Shown in pieces: positions 18,384 through 27,454 of a DNA stretch of 64,000 bases (position 1 is the first letter of the stretch; each line of letters opens with the position of its first letter). This stretch comes from Sulfoacidibacillus ferrooxidans (GTDB taxonomy: Bacteria > Bacillota > Bacilli > Alicyclobacillales > SLC66). The position numbers were made by a program, and so were the translations under genes. A model generated the notes under the pieces. The model was not told where the DNA came from. It worked only from the letters and a program-made list of their open reading frames with translations, and did not search any database. The stretch lies in the NCBI RefSeq assembly GCF_022606465.1, contig NZ_JALBUF010000001.1, positions 868,001 through 932,000 of the forward strand, read 5' to 3'.

Positions 18384-19205
18384 TTAAGTGGTCTCCCGCA
18401 AATAATTACCTGGTGCAATCGTAATACATTGCCTTGCCTCATCGACCTCAGCCAATGTCAGAAGCGATACATAGTTTGACACGAGTTTTTTTCCCTCAGG
18501 TTCCGTCGTCTCCATAAAGACCCCAGTCCCCACAACGTCTGCATCAAACTCATTTAACAACGCAGTCATTGCTTTCACCGTTCCGCCGGCTTTCATGAAA
18601 TCATCGATAATTAATACGCGAGCACCCTGCTTAATAGAGCGCTTAGACAAAGACATTGTTTGAATACGACGATCAGATCCAGAAACATAATTGACGCTAA
18701 CAGAAGATCCTTCTGTTACACGGTGATCTCTGCGAGCAATCACAAAGGGCCGATGTAAGTACTGAGCTGTCATCACGGTTAACGGAATACCCTTAGTTTC
18801 TACGGTCAACACAATGTCTGGAGCAACTGACGCAAAGATCTTCGCGAACATTTTCCCGACCATTCGCAAGACGTCTGGTTCTGCTAAAACATCACTCATA
18901 TATAAATACCCACCAGGTAAAATACGATCGCCCTGACGTAGACGCACAATCGCACGCTCCAAAAACTCTTGTGCTTTCGTCCATGCAACATCCACTTCAA
19001 ATAGAACTCCACCTGATGCACCCATCTGAGTACGCAGAGTTCCCTCACCATCTTCGTCCATGACATCGCGTATAATGGCTAAATCCTCACTTAACGAGGA
19101 CTTAGCTGCATCAAGCTGATCCGCCATATCAGTTAAAGAGAGCGGTTCTCCGGGGTGATTCATGAGCGTACGGGTCAGTCGAACAATCCGTTCACTTCTG
19201 CGCAT
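18384..19205 (-). CDS. purR: Purine operon repressor PurR (Bacillus type)
   Basis: 273 residues: N-terminal winged helix (1-72, MRRSERIVRLTRTLMNHPGEP) fused to a phosphoribosyltransferase-like effector domain with the PRPP motif VLIIDDFMKAGGT (about residue 205). It represses purine genes and responds to PRPP and (p)ppGpp. The start follows GGGGAGAG. Position ispE-purR-ridA matches Bacillus. Confidence 0.95.
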   Translation of the reverse strand: MRRSERIVRLTRTLMNHPGEPLSLTDMADQLDAAKSSLSEDLAIIRDVMDEDGEGTLRTQMGASGGVLFEVDVAWTKAQEFLERAIVRLRQGDRILPGGYLYMSDVLAEPDVLRMVGKMFAKIFASVAPDIVLTVETKGIPLTVMTAQYLHRPFVIARRDHRVTEGSSVSVNYVSGSDRRIQTMSLSKRSIKQGARVLIIDDFMKAGGTVKAMTALLNEFDADVVGTGVFMETTEPEGKKLVSNYVSLLTLAEVDEARQCITIAPGNYLRETT

Positions 19206-19304
19206 ATCCGCTCTCCCCTATCTATCATCATCATGTCATACACCTTTATCGACTATATCACTCATGTGAAAGTACCCGCAACCATTCTACGGAATTCATC
19301 TCAA

Positions 19305-20153
19305 CTAACAGGTTTGACATAAGTATACTTCTTTCAATGTTGTCCGCATTGTATTGTACACTCGGCGGGCACGTTGCTCTCGTTCAAATAATCCAAAGAC
19401 AGTGGGCCCACTCCCAGACATCAGTGTTACCTGTGATCCCAGTCGAACTAACTGTTCCTTTACTCTGATGGTTTCCGGATATAGCGCGAAACAAACAGGT
19501 TCTAACACGTTCCCCGCTGCATCTGCAACAGCTTGCACATCCCCACTTTGCAACGCCAAGATCATATTGTTTGCACGTGGATGTAGATCGACACTACTCA
19601 CATCTAGAGCACCATATATTTCAGCCGTAGAAACAGCCAATGGCGGTTTAGCGAGCACTACCCAAAAAGCAGGGCGTATCGGTACGGGTTCGACAATCTC
19701 ACCACGACCTCGCACGACTGCCGTCCCTCCATATATACAAAAAGGAACATCGGATCCAACTTCTTCACCAATTTGGCTGAGTTCTTTTAAAGACAAATGC
19801 AACTGCCAGAGATGGTTAAGTCCCCGCAAAACAGCAGCAGCATCCGTAGATCCACCCGCTAGTCCTGCAGCCACTGGAATTCGCTTATCAATATCAATCT
19901 CGACACCCCGAAAAATCCCCATGTGCATTCTGAGTACGTGAGCGGCCTTATAAGCAAGGTTGCGTTCATCCGTTGGAATATACGGCACATTTGCTCGAAT
20001 GACAATTTGATTGTCAAGACGCGGCGTAAGAGAAATATAGTCACAAAAATCTACAGATTGCATAACCATCTCTACATCGTGATATCCATCTGGACGTTTA
20101 GCTAGCACATCAAGTGTTAAGTTAATTTTCGCACGGGCCTTCTCAAATACCAT
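19305..20153 (-). CDS. ispE: 4-diphosphocytidyl-2-C-methyl-D-erythritol kinase
   Basis: 282 residues, GHMP kinase: N-terminal ARAKINLTLDVLAKRPDGYHD, the glycine-rich ATP loop PVAAGLAGGSTDAAA (about residue 92) and C-terminal MSGSGPTVFGLF. It acts in the MEP isoprenoid pathway. It normally follows sspF/veg; here a cyanophycin pair is inserted between sspF and ispE. Confidence 0.95.
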   Translation of the reverse strand: MVFEKARAKINLTLDVLAKRPDGYHDVEMVMQSVDFCDYISLTPRLDNQIVIRANVPYIPTDERNLAYKAAHVLRMHMGIFRGVEIDIDKRIPVAAGLAGGSTDAAAVLRGLNHLWQLHLSLKELSQIGEEVGSDVPFCIYGGTAVVRGRGEIVEPVPIRPAFWVVLAKPPLAVSTAEIYGALDVSSVDLHPRANNMILALQSGDVQAVADAAGNVLEPVCFALYPETIRVKEQLVRLGSQVTLMSGSGPTVFGLFEREQRARRVYNTMRTTLKEVYLCQTC

Positions 20154-20186
20154 CGCACAATCGCCCCCACAATACTATAACACGAA

Positions 20187-20211
20187 ATGCCCCGCGTTTT
20201 CCGCAGGGCAT
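20187..20211 (-). terminator. Hairpin after cphA
   Basis: 10-bp GC-rich stem (ATGCCC arms) with a 5-base loop; on the minus strand only TTCGTGTT follows. It lies between the cphA stop and ispE start and probably terminates the cyanophycin operon partially. Confidence 0.5.
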
Positions 20212-20242
20212 GAAGTATTGCGTTCCCATTTTACCAAAAACT

Positions 20243-22891
20243 CTACATAGCAGAAAAGGCAGCTACTGGCTTTACCTCAGGTAAAGCGTAAACTTCCTTC
20301 CCACCAAGTCCAACTAAAAACTCTCGAATATGATCTAAGTTCTCATGAAACATGAGAATAAATGGCTCATCTCCATGTGCTATCAATGCCTTGCGCAATG
20401 CCTCAAGCTCATCTAGCTCCACCAATATACAGGCTTCAGGTGCAACTTTGCGTATTTCCTGTGCAAGAAGAGCTGCTACTTCCCCTGGTTTTCTACCCCT
20501 TTTATCTTCATCTTCTTTAATAAACAATGGTTCAAAGTATTGCACAGCTACATGTGCTGATTGGCAAATGACAGAATCGTCTCTATCCCCAGGAAATCCC
20601 ACGATAGCGGGAATTCGTTTTCCAGTGATTCGCTGTGCCATCTCACCTACCACCCGAATACCATCTGGATTGTGACCATAGTCGCAAATGACATGCGTTC
20701 CAGAAGGTAAGCGAAAAATATTAATACGTCCAGAATTGTGTAAATCTGAACGAAATTGTGTGAGCGCCATAGCACAACGTTTGCGAGATATACCTAAATG
20801 CCGCGCTGCTGCGATAGCGCACAGTGCATTGGCCACATGAAACATTGCGGTCGCCTGCAGAGTAATTGGCAATTCATCTGCTCTTACGATTTTCCATTCA
20901 AGCGCGCCTGCCGCTTCTATTAACCAACCGTCTCGAAAATAGAAGGCATGCATTCCTCGAGCAAGATGGCGCGTAACAATTGGGTTATTTTCCTCTATGC
21001 TCACATATACGACGTTTTGCTTCAGTTTTTGAGCAAGTGCAACAAGTGTGGGATCATCTGCAGAAAGAATCACTGCACCATCGATCCTCTTGACACATTC
21101 AGCAACCAATGCCTTTACATTCACAAGATCATCAAGTGAAGTAATCCCATCCTGGCCAATATGATCTAGTGCTATATTGGTTATAATACCCACATCAGCC
21201 ACGTCGTACGCTAATCCCCCGCGCATGATGCCCCCACGTGCCGTTTCTAACACAGCAACATCCACTGTAGGATCCGTTAACACAACTTGTGCACTTTGTG
21301 GCCCTGTGGTATCGCCCGATAGCACTTTGTGATCTCCAATATAGACACCCTCCGTTGAGGTCATGCCAACATTGTAACCAGAGAACTGTAAAATGTGCCG
21401 AATCATTCTCGTAGTTGTCGTTTTCCCATTCGTTCCAGTGATACTCACGATCGGAATCCTAGAAGCTGCACCTAAAGGATATAAAGATTCAAGGATGGCC
21501 GCTCCTACATCGTGAGATTTCCCTAGACTCGGGTAATGGTGCATGCGAATCCCAGGTGCCGCGTTGACTTCAATGACAACAGCTTGATCGAGATTCTTTG
21601 CATCGCAAATATTTGGTGCAATGATATCCACTCCACACACATCGAGCCCTATTGTTCTTGCCGCACGAACAGCCAATTGAGCAAATGCTGGATCGATTTG
21701 CTCCGTACAATCAACAGCAATACCACCTGTACTCAAATTTGCACTGTCGCGCAAAAGAACCATTTGTCCATGCTCTGGTATATCTTCGACATTCCAATTT
21801 TGTAATGTCAAATAACGCTGTACCATCTCATCTACGACGATTTTTGTCAATGGTTTTTCATGATCATCGCCACGCTCAGGTTGCTCATTGATGAGCATAA
21901 TAAGTTCGTTAATTGTATGCATCCCATCCCCTATCACGTGTGCAGGAATGCGTTCAGCCGCCGCCACTAGCCGTTCTGAAACGACAAGCAATCGGTACTG
22001 CTTCCCTTTTGCATACTCTTCTATAATAACTGAAGGAGAAAATTTGACTGCAAATGAATAAGCATCAGCCAACATTTCCTCATTTGAAATATTAGTCGAT
22101 ACACCGCGCCCCTGACATCCATCAAAAGGCTTAATCACTACATTACTACCAAGTTGATAAAAAACACGCACTGCTTCTTCTAGCGTTTGAACAACAGCCC
22201 CATGCGGGACGCGAATTCCTGATTGTTCTAGCAAATGTTTGGTCAGTGCCTTATCACTTGCTATATCGACTGCAATTCCAGATGTATGGTGCGTCATCGT
22301 AGCTTGTACATACTTGCGATAGCGTCCTGTCCCAAGACGCACAAGACTGCGCCCCATACGCTGCACAGGAATATGACGTCGCAAAGCAGCATCTACAATA
22401 GCTTGCGTACTTGGACCTAAATCGTACACTTTGCGTAACTGTCGCGCTTCTTCTATCACTTCCTGCAAGGGAAAATCGATACCCTTTGCACAGGCATCTA
22501 CAAACATTACAGCCTGCATCAATAAATAACGTGCTGGCTCTTCCGTTTCAAATTCAATCACTACGTCATACAAACCAGGTTGACCTGCGCTTCTTGTCTT
22601 CCCAAAGTTAGTCTTATAGCCGATTTGCGTCAATAGTTCGAGTGTCACATGTTCGATCACATGGCCTAGATATGTGCCTCCATACAGGCGCTCTACAAAT
22701 CCTCCTCTACGCCCCATGCCACAATAGTGCTCATAAAGTCCTGGACACATCTGAAGCAGACGCGATGTCAATTCGGGGAATTCATAGCTTTCCCGATCCG
22801 TATACTCCTCCAAATCAAGCCTCATGATTAAAACTGGCTTATAAATGTATACGTTCGGGCCATGGATCGCCCTTAGATGGACGACTTTCAC
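20243..22891 (-). CDS. cphA: Cyanophycin synthetase
   Basis: 882 residues, the full CphA length. Residues 1-160 are the CphA N-domain; 211-455 an ATP-grasp domain (KPFDGCQGRGVSTNI; EVNAAPGIRMHHYP); 480-870 a Mur-ligase-like domain with ATP loop GTNGKTTT (486-493). The two ATP sites alternately add Asp to the backbone and Arg to its side chain, making the nitrogen-reserve polymer multi-L-arginyl-poly-L-aspartate. The start is GTG at 22891 overlapping the cphB stop by 4 bases, so the pair is translationally coupled. No key motif is missing. The neighbouring genes are sporulation/core genes, so the pair looks inserted. Confidence 0.95.
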   Translation of the reverse strand: MKVVHLRAIHGPNVYIYKPVLIMRLDLEEYTDRESYEFPELTSRLLQMCPGLYEHYCGMGRRGGFVERLYGGTYLGHVIEHVTLELLTQIGYKTNFGKTRSAGQPGLYDVVIEFETEEPARYLLMQAVMFVDACAKGIDFPLQEVIEEARQLRKVYDLGPSTQAIVDAALRRHIPVQRMGRSLVRLGTGRYRKYVQATMTHHTSGIAVDIASDKALTKHLLEQSGIRVPHGAVVQTLEEAVRVFYQLGSNVVIKPFDGCQGRGVSTNISNEEMLADAYSFAVKFSPSVIIEEYAKGKQYRLLVVSERLVAAAERIPAHVIGDGMHTINELIMLINEQPERGDDHEKPLTKIVVDEMVQRYLTLQNWNVEDIPEHGQMVLLRDSANLSTGGIAVDCTEQIDPAFAQLAVRAARTIGLDVCGVDIIAPNICDAKNLDQAVVIEVNAAPGIRMHHYPSLGKSHDVGAAILESLYPLGAASRIPIVSITGTNGKTTTTRMIRHILQFSGYNVGMTSTEGVYIGDHKVLSGDTTGPQSAQVVLTDPTVDVAVLETARGGIMRGGLAYDVADVGIITNIALDHIGQDGITSLDDLVNVKALVAECVKRIDGAVILSADDPTLVALAQKLKQNVVYVSIEENNPIVTRHLARGMHAFYFRDGWLIEAAGALEWKIVRADELPITLQATAMFHVANALCAIAAARHLGISRKRCAMALTQFRSDLHNSGRINIFRLPSGTHVICDYGHNPDGIRVVGEMAQRITGKRIPAIVGFPGDRDDSVICQSAHVAVQYFEPLFIKEDEDKRGRKPGEVAALLAQEIRKVAPEACILVELDELEALRKALIAHGDEPFILMFHENLDHIREFLVGLGGKEVYALPEVKPVAAFSAM

Positions 22892-23712
22892 TCATTTCCA
22901 CTCCTCGTAAGACGTTCTAGATTCGGTTTGCGTTCACGCAAAGAAAATTGATACCCAGCCGGTAAAATATGCAGTTTCACTCCACATAGAGCTAACGCAT
23001 CATTGTTTTGTAAATCTCCCAAATTTGAAAATGTCAATGATCCTGCGTCTACTACAGATACTGCGCCACGTCCAATGACTTCAAATTCTGTATTACGCAC
23101 GATAACTGCTGTGTCTTCATCAATGCCAAGACCAAGATGATGTGGGTATTGTGCTACTGCAGACAATAACCGCCCTAAGCGTCCTCTTTGTGCAAAATGC
23201 TGATCAATCACGATTCCATCGATAAATTCCATCCCAGGTGCCATATGGACGATTCCAACGCGTGGATTAGTGTCCCCTACTCCTTCAACAATCATCGTGC
23301 TACTCATCATGGATGCCCCCGCGCTAGTACCCGCTAAGACAACCCCTCGTTCATGCGCTGTATGCAAAGCAGAATCCACTTGTGTGCCACCTAATAATGT
23401 TGTAATACGCAATTGCTCCCCACCAGTAAAAAATACTCCAGTAGCTTTTTCGATTGCCCTACACGCACTATCTCGATCTGCTGCTTCTCTTGCTGAAACA
23501 TCAAATGTACGAACATCTTCGACACCTATTTTTTCAAATACATCAATATAATCTGCACCCACTTCTAACGGCAACTCTGTAGCTACTGTCATTACGACGA
23601 TGCGAGCATGAGTTCCACCTGCTAAGCGAACAAACTCACGCAAAATCGTCATATTGCCACGTTTGTCTTCGGCACCCCCGATTATGACTAAGGCACCTCG
23701 CTGCTCGCTCAT
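22888..23712 (-). CDS. cphB: Cyanophycinase
   Basis: 274 residues, serine peptidase family S51: IIGGAEDK at the start, FFTGGEQ at 94-100, and nucleophile motif GTSAGAS with Ser130. It cleaves cyanophycin to beta-Asp-Arg dipeptides. No signal peptide is present, so it acts in the cytoplasm. It is first in the cphB-cphA operon, about 100 bases after sspF. The start follows TGGAGG. A dipeptide hydrolase gene is not adjacent. Confidence 0.94.
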   Translation of the reverse strand: MSEQRGALVIIGGAEDKRGNMTILREFVRLAGGTHARIVVMTVATELPLEVGADYIDVFEKIGVEDVRTFDVSAREAADRDSACRAIEKATGVFFTGGEQLRITTLLGGTQVDSALHTAHERGVVLAGTSAGASMMSSTMIVEGVGDTNPRVGIVHMAPGMEFIDGIVIDQHFAQRGRLGRLLSAVAQYPHHLGLGIDEDTAVIVRNTEFEVIGRGAVSVVDAGSLTFSNLGDLQNNDALALCGVKLHILPAGYQFSLRERKPNLERLTRSGNE

Positions 23713-23767
23713 TCTTCGCCTCCATTCTTTTTCAAATTATCCCCATATTTATAATCATCTATGCTGA

Positions 23768-23791
23768 GAGACGGCTGACTTGACAGCCGCC
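23768..23791 (-). terminator. Short hairpin between sspF and cphB
   Basis: 8-bp stem GGCGGCTG/CAGCCGTC on the minus strand, 6-base loop, followed by TCTCTC rather than a T-run. A weak terminator after sspF. Confidence 0.4.
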
Positions 23792-23815
23792 TCGGTCGCT
23801 CATCTCCAGGTTCAA

Positions 23816-23998
23816 CTACCGGTCTTCGCGATCCGCGAGCGACTGTTCTGCAATTTCAATAGCCCGCTTGACCATGTTTCCAGCATCCCGAGTGGTAATG
23901 CCACCCCATCCTTCTCGTTGAAGAGTGGGGTAAAAGCCTAGATCCTTTGCGAGTTCATACTTAAATTGCTCGGACATTACGCCACGCCTGCGCCCCAT
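23816..23998 (-). CDS. sspF: Alpha/beta-type small acid-soluble spore protein (SspF-like)
   Basis: 60 residues, closely resembling B. subtilis Ssp[23 protein letters not shown] at the start and [16 protein letters not shown] near the end. It binds and protects DNA in the spore core; the FKYELAKD region fits the GPR protease site. Expression is expected from sigma-G. Position between veg and ispE is canonical. Confidence 0.94.
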   Translation of the reverse strand: MGRRRGVMSEQFKYELAKDLGFYPTLQREGWGGITTRDAGNMVKRAIEIAEQSLADREDR

Positions 23999-24069
23999 GT
24001 AGTTTTACCCCCTTTGAGTTCTGCGTCCAAAACTAGTTTTCCCACCATCTAGTTAGCTATGCCATATAC

Positions 24070-24113
24070 ATAAAAATAAAAGCCGTTAAACGAAGAAATC
24101 TCGTTCAACGGCT
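24070..24113 (-). terminator. Terminator after veg
   Basis: 14-bp stem with one G-U (AGCCGTTGAACGA / TTCGTTTAACGGCT) and a 6-base loop, followed on the minus strand by TTTATTTTTATG. It is a classical intrinsic terminator. Confidence 0.9.
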
Positions 24114-24140
24114 CTGTTGATTACTGTATAAAAATATAAG

Positions 24141-24419
24141 TTACTCATCAAATTCTGCAATCGCAATAGGTGCATCTCCATGATACACGGTTAACTCTAC
24201 TGTTTCGGTCAAAATGTCAGCGTAGCTATAAGATACGCGCTTGAAAGAATTCTCTGCTTGATCCAATTTTACAATAAACACAGATGGATATGTTTCTTCT
24301 AAGATGCCCGTACGTTCAACTGTTTTGCGCCGACCACCATTTGCGCGCAAAAGAATCTTCTCTCCTACAAGCCCTTCTAAGTTTCGTTTAATGTCGCTCA
24401 AAACGTTGTTTGCAGCCAC
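24141..24419 (-). CDS. veg: Veg protein (biofilm/spore regulator)
   Basis: 92 residues, strongly like B. subtilis Veg: [27 protein letters not shown] and [17 protein letters not shown]. Veg stimulates biofilm gene expression and affects spore germination; its molecular action is unclear. GTG at 24419 has AGAGGTGG 5 bases upstream and gives the conserved length. Two consensus sigma-A promoters precede it, so it should be very strongly expressed. Confidence 0.94.
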   Translation of the reverse strand: MAANNVLSDIKRNLEGLVGEKILLRANGGRRKTVERTGILEETYPSVFIVKLDQAENSFKRVSYSYADILTETVELTVYHGDAPIAIAEFDE

Positions 24420-24444
24420 ACACTCCACCTCTTTCTACAACAAG

Positions 24445-24474
24445 AGTATAACACAACCTCTTCTGTTGTGTCAA
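24445..24474 (-). promoter_or_regulatory. veg promoter P2 (proximal)
   Basis: TTGACA (24474-24469), 18 bp, TATACT (24450-24445) on the minus strand. Confidence 0.85.
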
Positions 24475-24486
24475 ATGTGGCCGAAT

Positions 24487-24516
24487 ATTATATCAGGATG
24501 CCTTTTTCTTTGTCAA
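24487..24516 (-). promoter_or_regulatory. veg promoter P1 (distal)
   Basis: TTGACA (24516-24511), 18 bp, TATAAT (24492-24487) on the minus strand; exact consensus hexamers. The same TTGACA-to-TTGACA register is 42 bp from P2. Confidence 0.85.
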
Positions 24517-24569
24517 TGATCTAAATCATTGAAACAGTTAATTTACCCTCCATACCATCTTTTTATGAT

Positions 24570-25433
24570 TCAATATCTGGAACGAGGCAATCCTATTCTG
24601 TATTTACCTCGCGACTCAATGCCCCCTAATCCTTCCGTTCCAGTAATAGTAGACTTGACCACCTGGAAAATATCGATGGTTTCACTTATCGGAGTAAAGG
24701 CAATTTGTTCGGCAAGGAAAACCGGATCAAGTGCATGAATCAGAATTCGCTCAGGTGAACTCGCAAAATTAGCTCCAGATTCCAATAAAGCCTCATAATG
24801 AGACTGGCACGCACCAGCAAAAATAATTAGTTCATCGAGACTACGCTCGTATTTGCGAGCTGCTTTTACAGCCCGTATAAAGTGATCTGAGTTTCGATAA
24901 TTATCAATACGCAATGCATCTTCAGCTTTGGCACTACGCAAAACACTATCATGCCCCGTGATAATTAAAATGTCTGGATCATACTCTACTAGCAAATCTG
25001 TCATCACAGATGCCATGCTTGATTCCGGAATGTTTTTCCCGACCGCGTGAATTCCTAGATGGCGATATACCTCTAAACACTTCTCCAAGTACATTCCATC
25101 GCCATCTAAATGTAGGACGCGGCCGGGTAATTCAAAAAAATCATGGCCCTGTTTTCTTCGCTCAGAACGATATCCAAGTTTATCTTTCTCCACTTGGCGA
25201 CGTAGTTGAACAAGACGAAGTGTCTCATGTTCGAGTTTAGCTTGAGCAACTTGATAAGACTTCCAATCCGTCTCCGTAAGTGCCGCTAAATCTTCAAATG
25301 GCGCATCAGCAATTAACCGCAGATCCAACCCTTTAAGAATAGCTACACCTGCACCTACATCTACACCTACAATCATAAAACAAATATCTCTACCATAAGA
25401 AGGGCGTACCACTAAATCTCCGACTTTCCACAC
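24570..25433 (-). CDS. yabG: Sporulation-specific cysteine-type protease YabG
   Basis: 287 residues, close to the Bacillus length. The N-terminal SH3-like part (KVGDLVVRPSYGRDICFMIVGV, ILKGLDLRLIADAPF) is followed by the catalytic region (VLHLDGDGMYLEKCLEVYRHLGI; ITGHDS; IFAGACQSHYEALL). YabG processes spore-coat proteins and is made under sigma-K in the mother cell. GTG at 25433 has GGGAGGGG 5 bases upstream; the frame remains open to 25553 without similarity. Placed between veg and rsmA as in Bacillus. Confidence 0.92.
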   Translation of the reverse strand: MWKVGDLVVRPSYGRDICFMIVGVDVGAGVAILKGLDLRLIADAPFEDLAALTETDWKSYQVAQAKLEHETLRLVQLRRQVEKDKLGYRSERRKQGHDFFELPGRVLHLDGDGMYLEKCLEVYRHLGIHAVGKNIPESSMASVMTDLLVEYDPDILIITGHDSVLRSAKAEDALRIDNYRNSDHFIRAVKAARKYERSLDELIIFAGACQSHYEALLESGANFASSPERILIHALDPVFLAEQIAFTPISETIDIFQVVKSTITGTEGLGGIESRGKYRIGLPRSRY

Positions 25434-25512
25434 AAAATCCCCTCCCAGTACATTCTTCCTAGAAGGTATCTTATGTACAGGAGCGGAGATCGGTGAATAC
25501 CTCCATTCTTCA

Positions 25513-25992
25513 TTATGATTTACTATAGCGATCAGCCACTTTAGATGCTCCAAAGGACTCCGGTTTAATTTTTGTCATATACCCACTCTGAGTAACCCAC
25601 CCGACGAGCTCTTTAATCAACGTCTTTGTTTCTCCATCTTCACCGATATCAAGATGTACTTCAATGGGTAAACGAATCTCCTGTTGTTCGAGAACTTGCT
25701 CTAATTCATGCGCAATTTCAAGAGCCATAGACGCCTCCATAAAGATGCGCTGACGAAGTCGTATGGGGTGCTTGTAGGGCCGTTTCAGAATATAAAAACG
25801 CGCACCCTTCCCTACCCTATGAATAACGATTGCCGTTACAAACAAAGTGGATTGGTGCGCAAGATGTGGTTGTGAGTCAGAGCCAACGATCAGTCGAAAT
25901 CGATCTGATGTCCCTTCATCAAGGTATTGCCTAATATCTACAGCTACCTCATTGATCGTCATACTGCCTTTTGTTGGACTCATGAACTTCAT
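25513..25992 (-). CDS. YkuK-family RNase H-like protein
   Basis: 159 residues resembling the YkuK (DUF458) family: MSPTKGSMTINEVAVDIRQYL, FRLIVGSDSQPH and LPIEVHLDIGEDGETKTLI, with acidic residues typical of an RNase H-like fold (D39 SDSQ, D in HLDIGEDG). Biochemical activity of the family is not established. ATG at 25992 has AGGTG 7 bases upstream and overlaps the 3' end of rsmA by 44 bases. It is inserted between rsmA and yabG relative to B. subtilis. Confidence 0.8.
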   Translation of the reverse strand: MKFMSPTKGSMTINEVAVDIRQYLDEGTSDRFRLIVGSDSQPHLAHQSTLFVTAIVIHRVGKGARFYILKRPYKHPIRLRQRIFMEASMALEIAHELEQVLEQQEIRLPIEVHLDIGEDGETKTLIKELVGWVTQSGYMTKIKPESFGASKVADRYSKS

Positions 25993-26890
25993 ATGTTGTC
26001 ACCTTCCTATCGGATGAAGAGACAAACTGTTCAAAGTGCTTAGAAAGTAACGCAAACTCCTGTAAGCTTAGTGTTTCCCCTCGACGCATCCCATCAATAC
26101 CTGCTGTTTGAAGCCAAGTACGTACTACTGGTTTAGCTAGGCCAAATTCCATCGCCAGCGTGTTTTCAAGCGTCTTTCTGCGCTTAGCAAAGGCACCGCG
26201 TACGACGCGAAAAAAAGCTACTTGATCACAATCAAAGCCGTGGTCTATCCGCTCCAGAGAAATGACCGCAGACTCTACATCTGGCTTTGGCATAAAGCAA
26301 GTACCAGGTACTACAGTCACTATCTTTGCCTGACAATAGTATTGCACAGCTACACTCAAAGCACCATAGTCTTTTCCCCCAGGCCTTGCCACCATGCGTT
26401 CCGCCACTTCTTTTTGAACCATAACGACAATCCTTGAAAAAGGCAAACGATACTCTACAACATGCATAATTAACGGTGTCGTGATGTAATAAGGAAGATT
26501 AGCTGCAAAACAGATGGTTGCATCCTTTGGCAATTGGCTAAATAGATGTTCAAAATCAAACTGCAATGCATCTTCAAAGCGAATGTCAACTTCCTCGTAA
26601 TCGCCAAGCGTCTCTTGTAACAATGGTTGCAGGCGTTTGTCCTTCTCAATCGTGATGACTCGATCAAACCCACCCTTAACCAACGCTTGTGTCAATGTCC
26701 CAATCCCAGGCCCAATCTCAATGGCAATTTTCGTCCCTTGTGAAGGTGCACCTTCCAATGCCGCATCAACTATCGAATCCAGTATATGCCCATCCACCAG
26801 AAAATTTTGTCCAAGTGATTTTTTAATCACAAAGCTGTGTCGCTTCAGCAGTTCACTTACGATACGTGGTTGATAAAGCGGCTGTTTCAC
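25949..26890 (-). CDS. rsmA: 16S rRNA (A1518/A1519) dimethyltransferase
   Basis: 313 residues, KsgA family: KKSLGQNFLVDGHILDSIV, SAM motif EIGPGIGTLTQALV, and catalytic NLPYYITTPLIMH. It dimethylates two adenines in 16S rRNA late in 30S assembly. GTG at 26890 overlaps the rnmV stop by 4 bases. It ends within the YkuK-family gene. Confidence 0.96.
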   Translation of the reverse strand: MKQPLYQPRIVSELLKRHSFVIKKSLGQNFLVDGHILDSIVDAALEGAPSQGTKIAIEIGPGIGTLTQALVKGGFDRVITIEKDKRLQPLLQETLGDYEEVDIRFEDALQFDFEHLFSQLPKDATICFAANLPYYITTPLIMHVVEYRLPFSRIVVMVQKEVAERMVARPGGKDYGALSVAVQYYCQAKIVTVVPGTCFMPKPDVESAVISLERIDHGFDCDQVAFFRVVRGAFAKRRKTLENTLAMEFGLAKPVVRTWLQTAGIDGMRRGETLSLQEFALLSKHFEQFVSSSDRKVTTYEVHESNKRQYDDQ

Positions 26891-27441
26891 TGCTTCTCCT
26901 CCGCTTCAATGCGCGCTACCGCCTCTTTAAACTCATCATGTGTTACATTTAGTGTGTTCAATCGTTGATAAAAAGTTTTAGCATTTGCATACCCAATATG
27001 CAAGATGGCTCCTACTCGTTCTCTCCGATGTGCCGCCTGTCGTAAGCCTACAAGCCCGGCCTGCTGCATCTCACTCCAAGACACTACTTGATCAGGAGGT
27101 TGCTCCCATACTGTTCGCACCTTTTGTAGTGCCTCTACAATAGCCTGTGACGTTGCATTTTCTACACCGATATCTCCTCTTTTAACAGCCCTACCACGCT
27201 CAATATGTGCATGTTTAGCCTGTGGAAATCGCTCCGTAATCTTTCTTCGAATCTGATTTCCTGCAAAATCTGGATCTGTCAGTACGATAATCCCGCGTTC
27301 ATTGGCTACTCGTTCTATTCGATCAAATACTGCTTTTTCAATGTGCGATCCACCCGTAACAAGCACATCCGCAGATACTGCCTGCAAGACTCGATCACGA
27401 TCGTGTAATCCTTCCACAATAATCACTTCTTTTACCTGCAT
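26887..27441 (-). CDS. rnmV: Ribonuclease M5
   Basis: 184 residues with an N-terminal TOPRIM domain (VKEVIIVEGLHDRDRV; IVLTDPDFAGNQIRRKI), then a C-terminal domain of the M5 family (HDEFKEAVARI). It matures 5S rRNA together with L18. ATG at 27441 has GAAGGGG 8 bases upstream. It follows tatD with a 15-base overlap. B. subtilis yabE between tatD and rnmV is absent. Confidence 0.94.
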   Translation of the reverse strand: MQVKEVIIVEGLHDRDRVLQAVSADVLVTGGSHIEKAVFDRIERVANERGIIVLTDPDFAGNQIRRKITERFPQAKHAHIERGRAVKRGDIGVENATSQAIVEALQKVRTVWEQPPDQVVSWSEMQQAGLVGLRQAAHRRERVGAILHIGYANAKTFYQRLNTLNVTHDEFKEAVARIEAEEKQ

Positions 27442-27454
27442 GCCTAAAGCCCCT

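Noticed and set aside
25434-25553. N-terminal extension of yabG
   Set aside because: Adds residues without similarity and overlaps the YkuK-family gene; the GTG at 25433 has a far better ribosome site.
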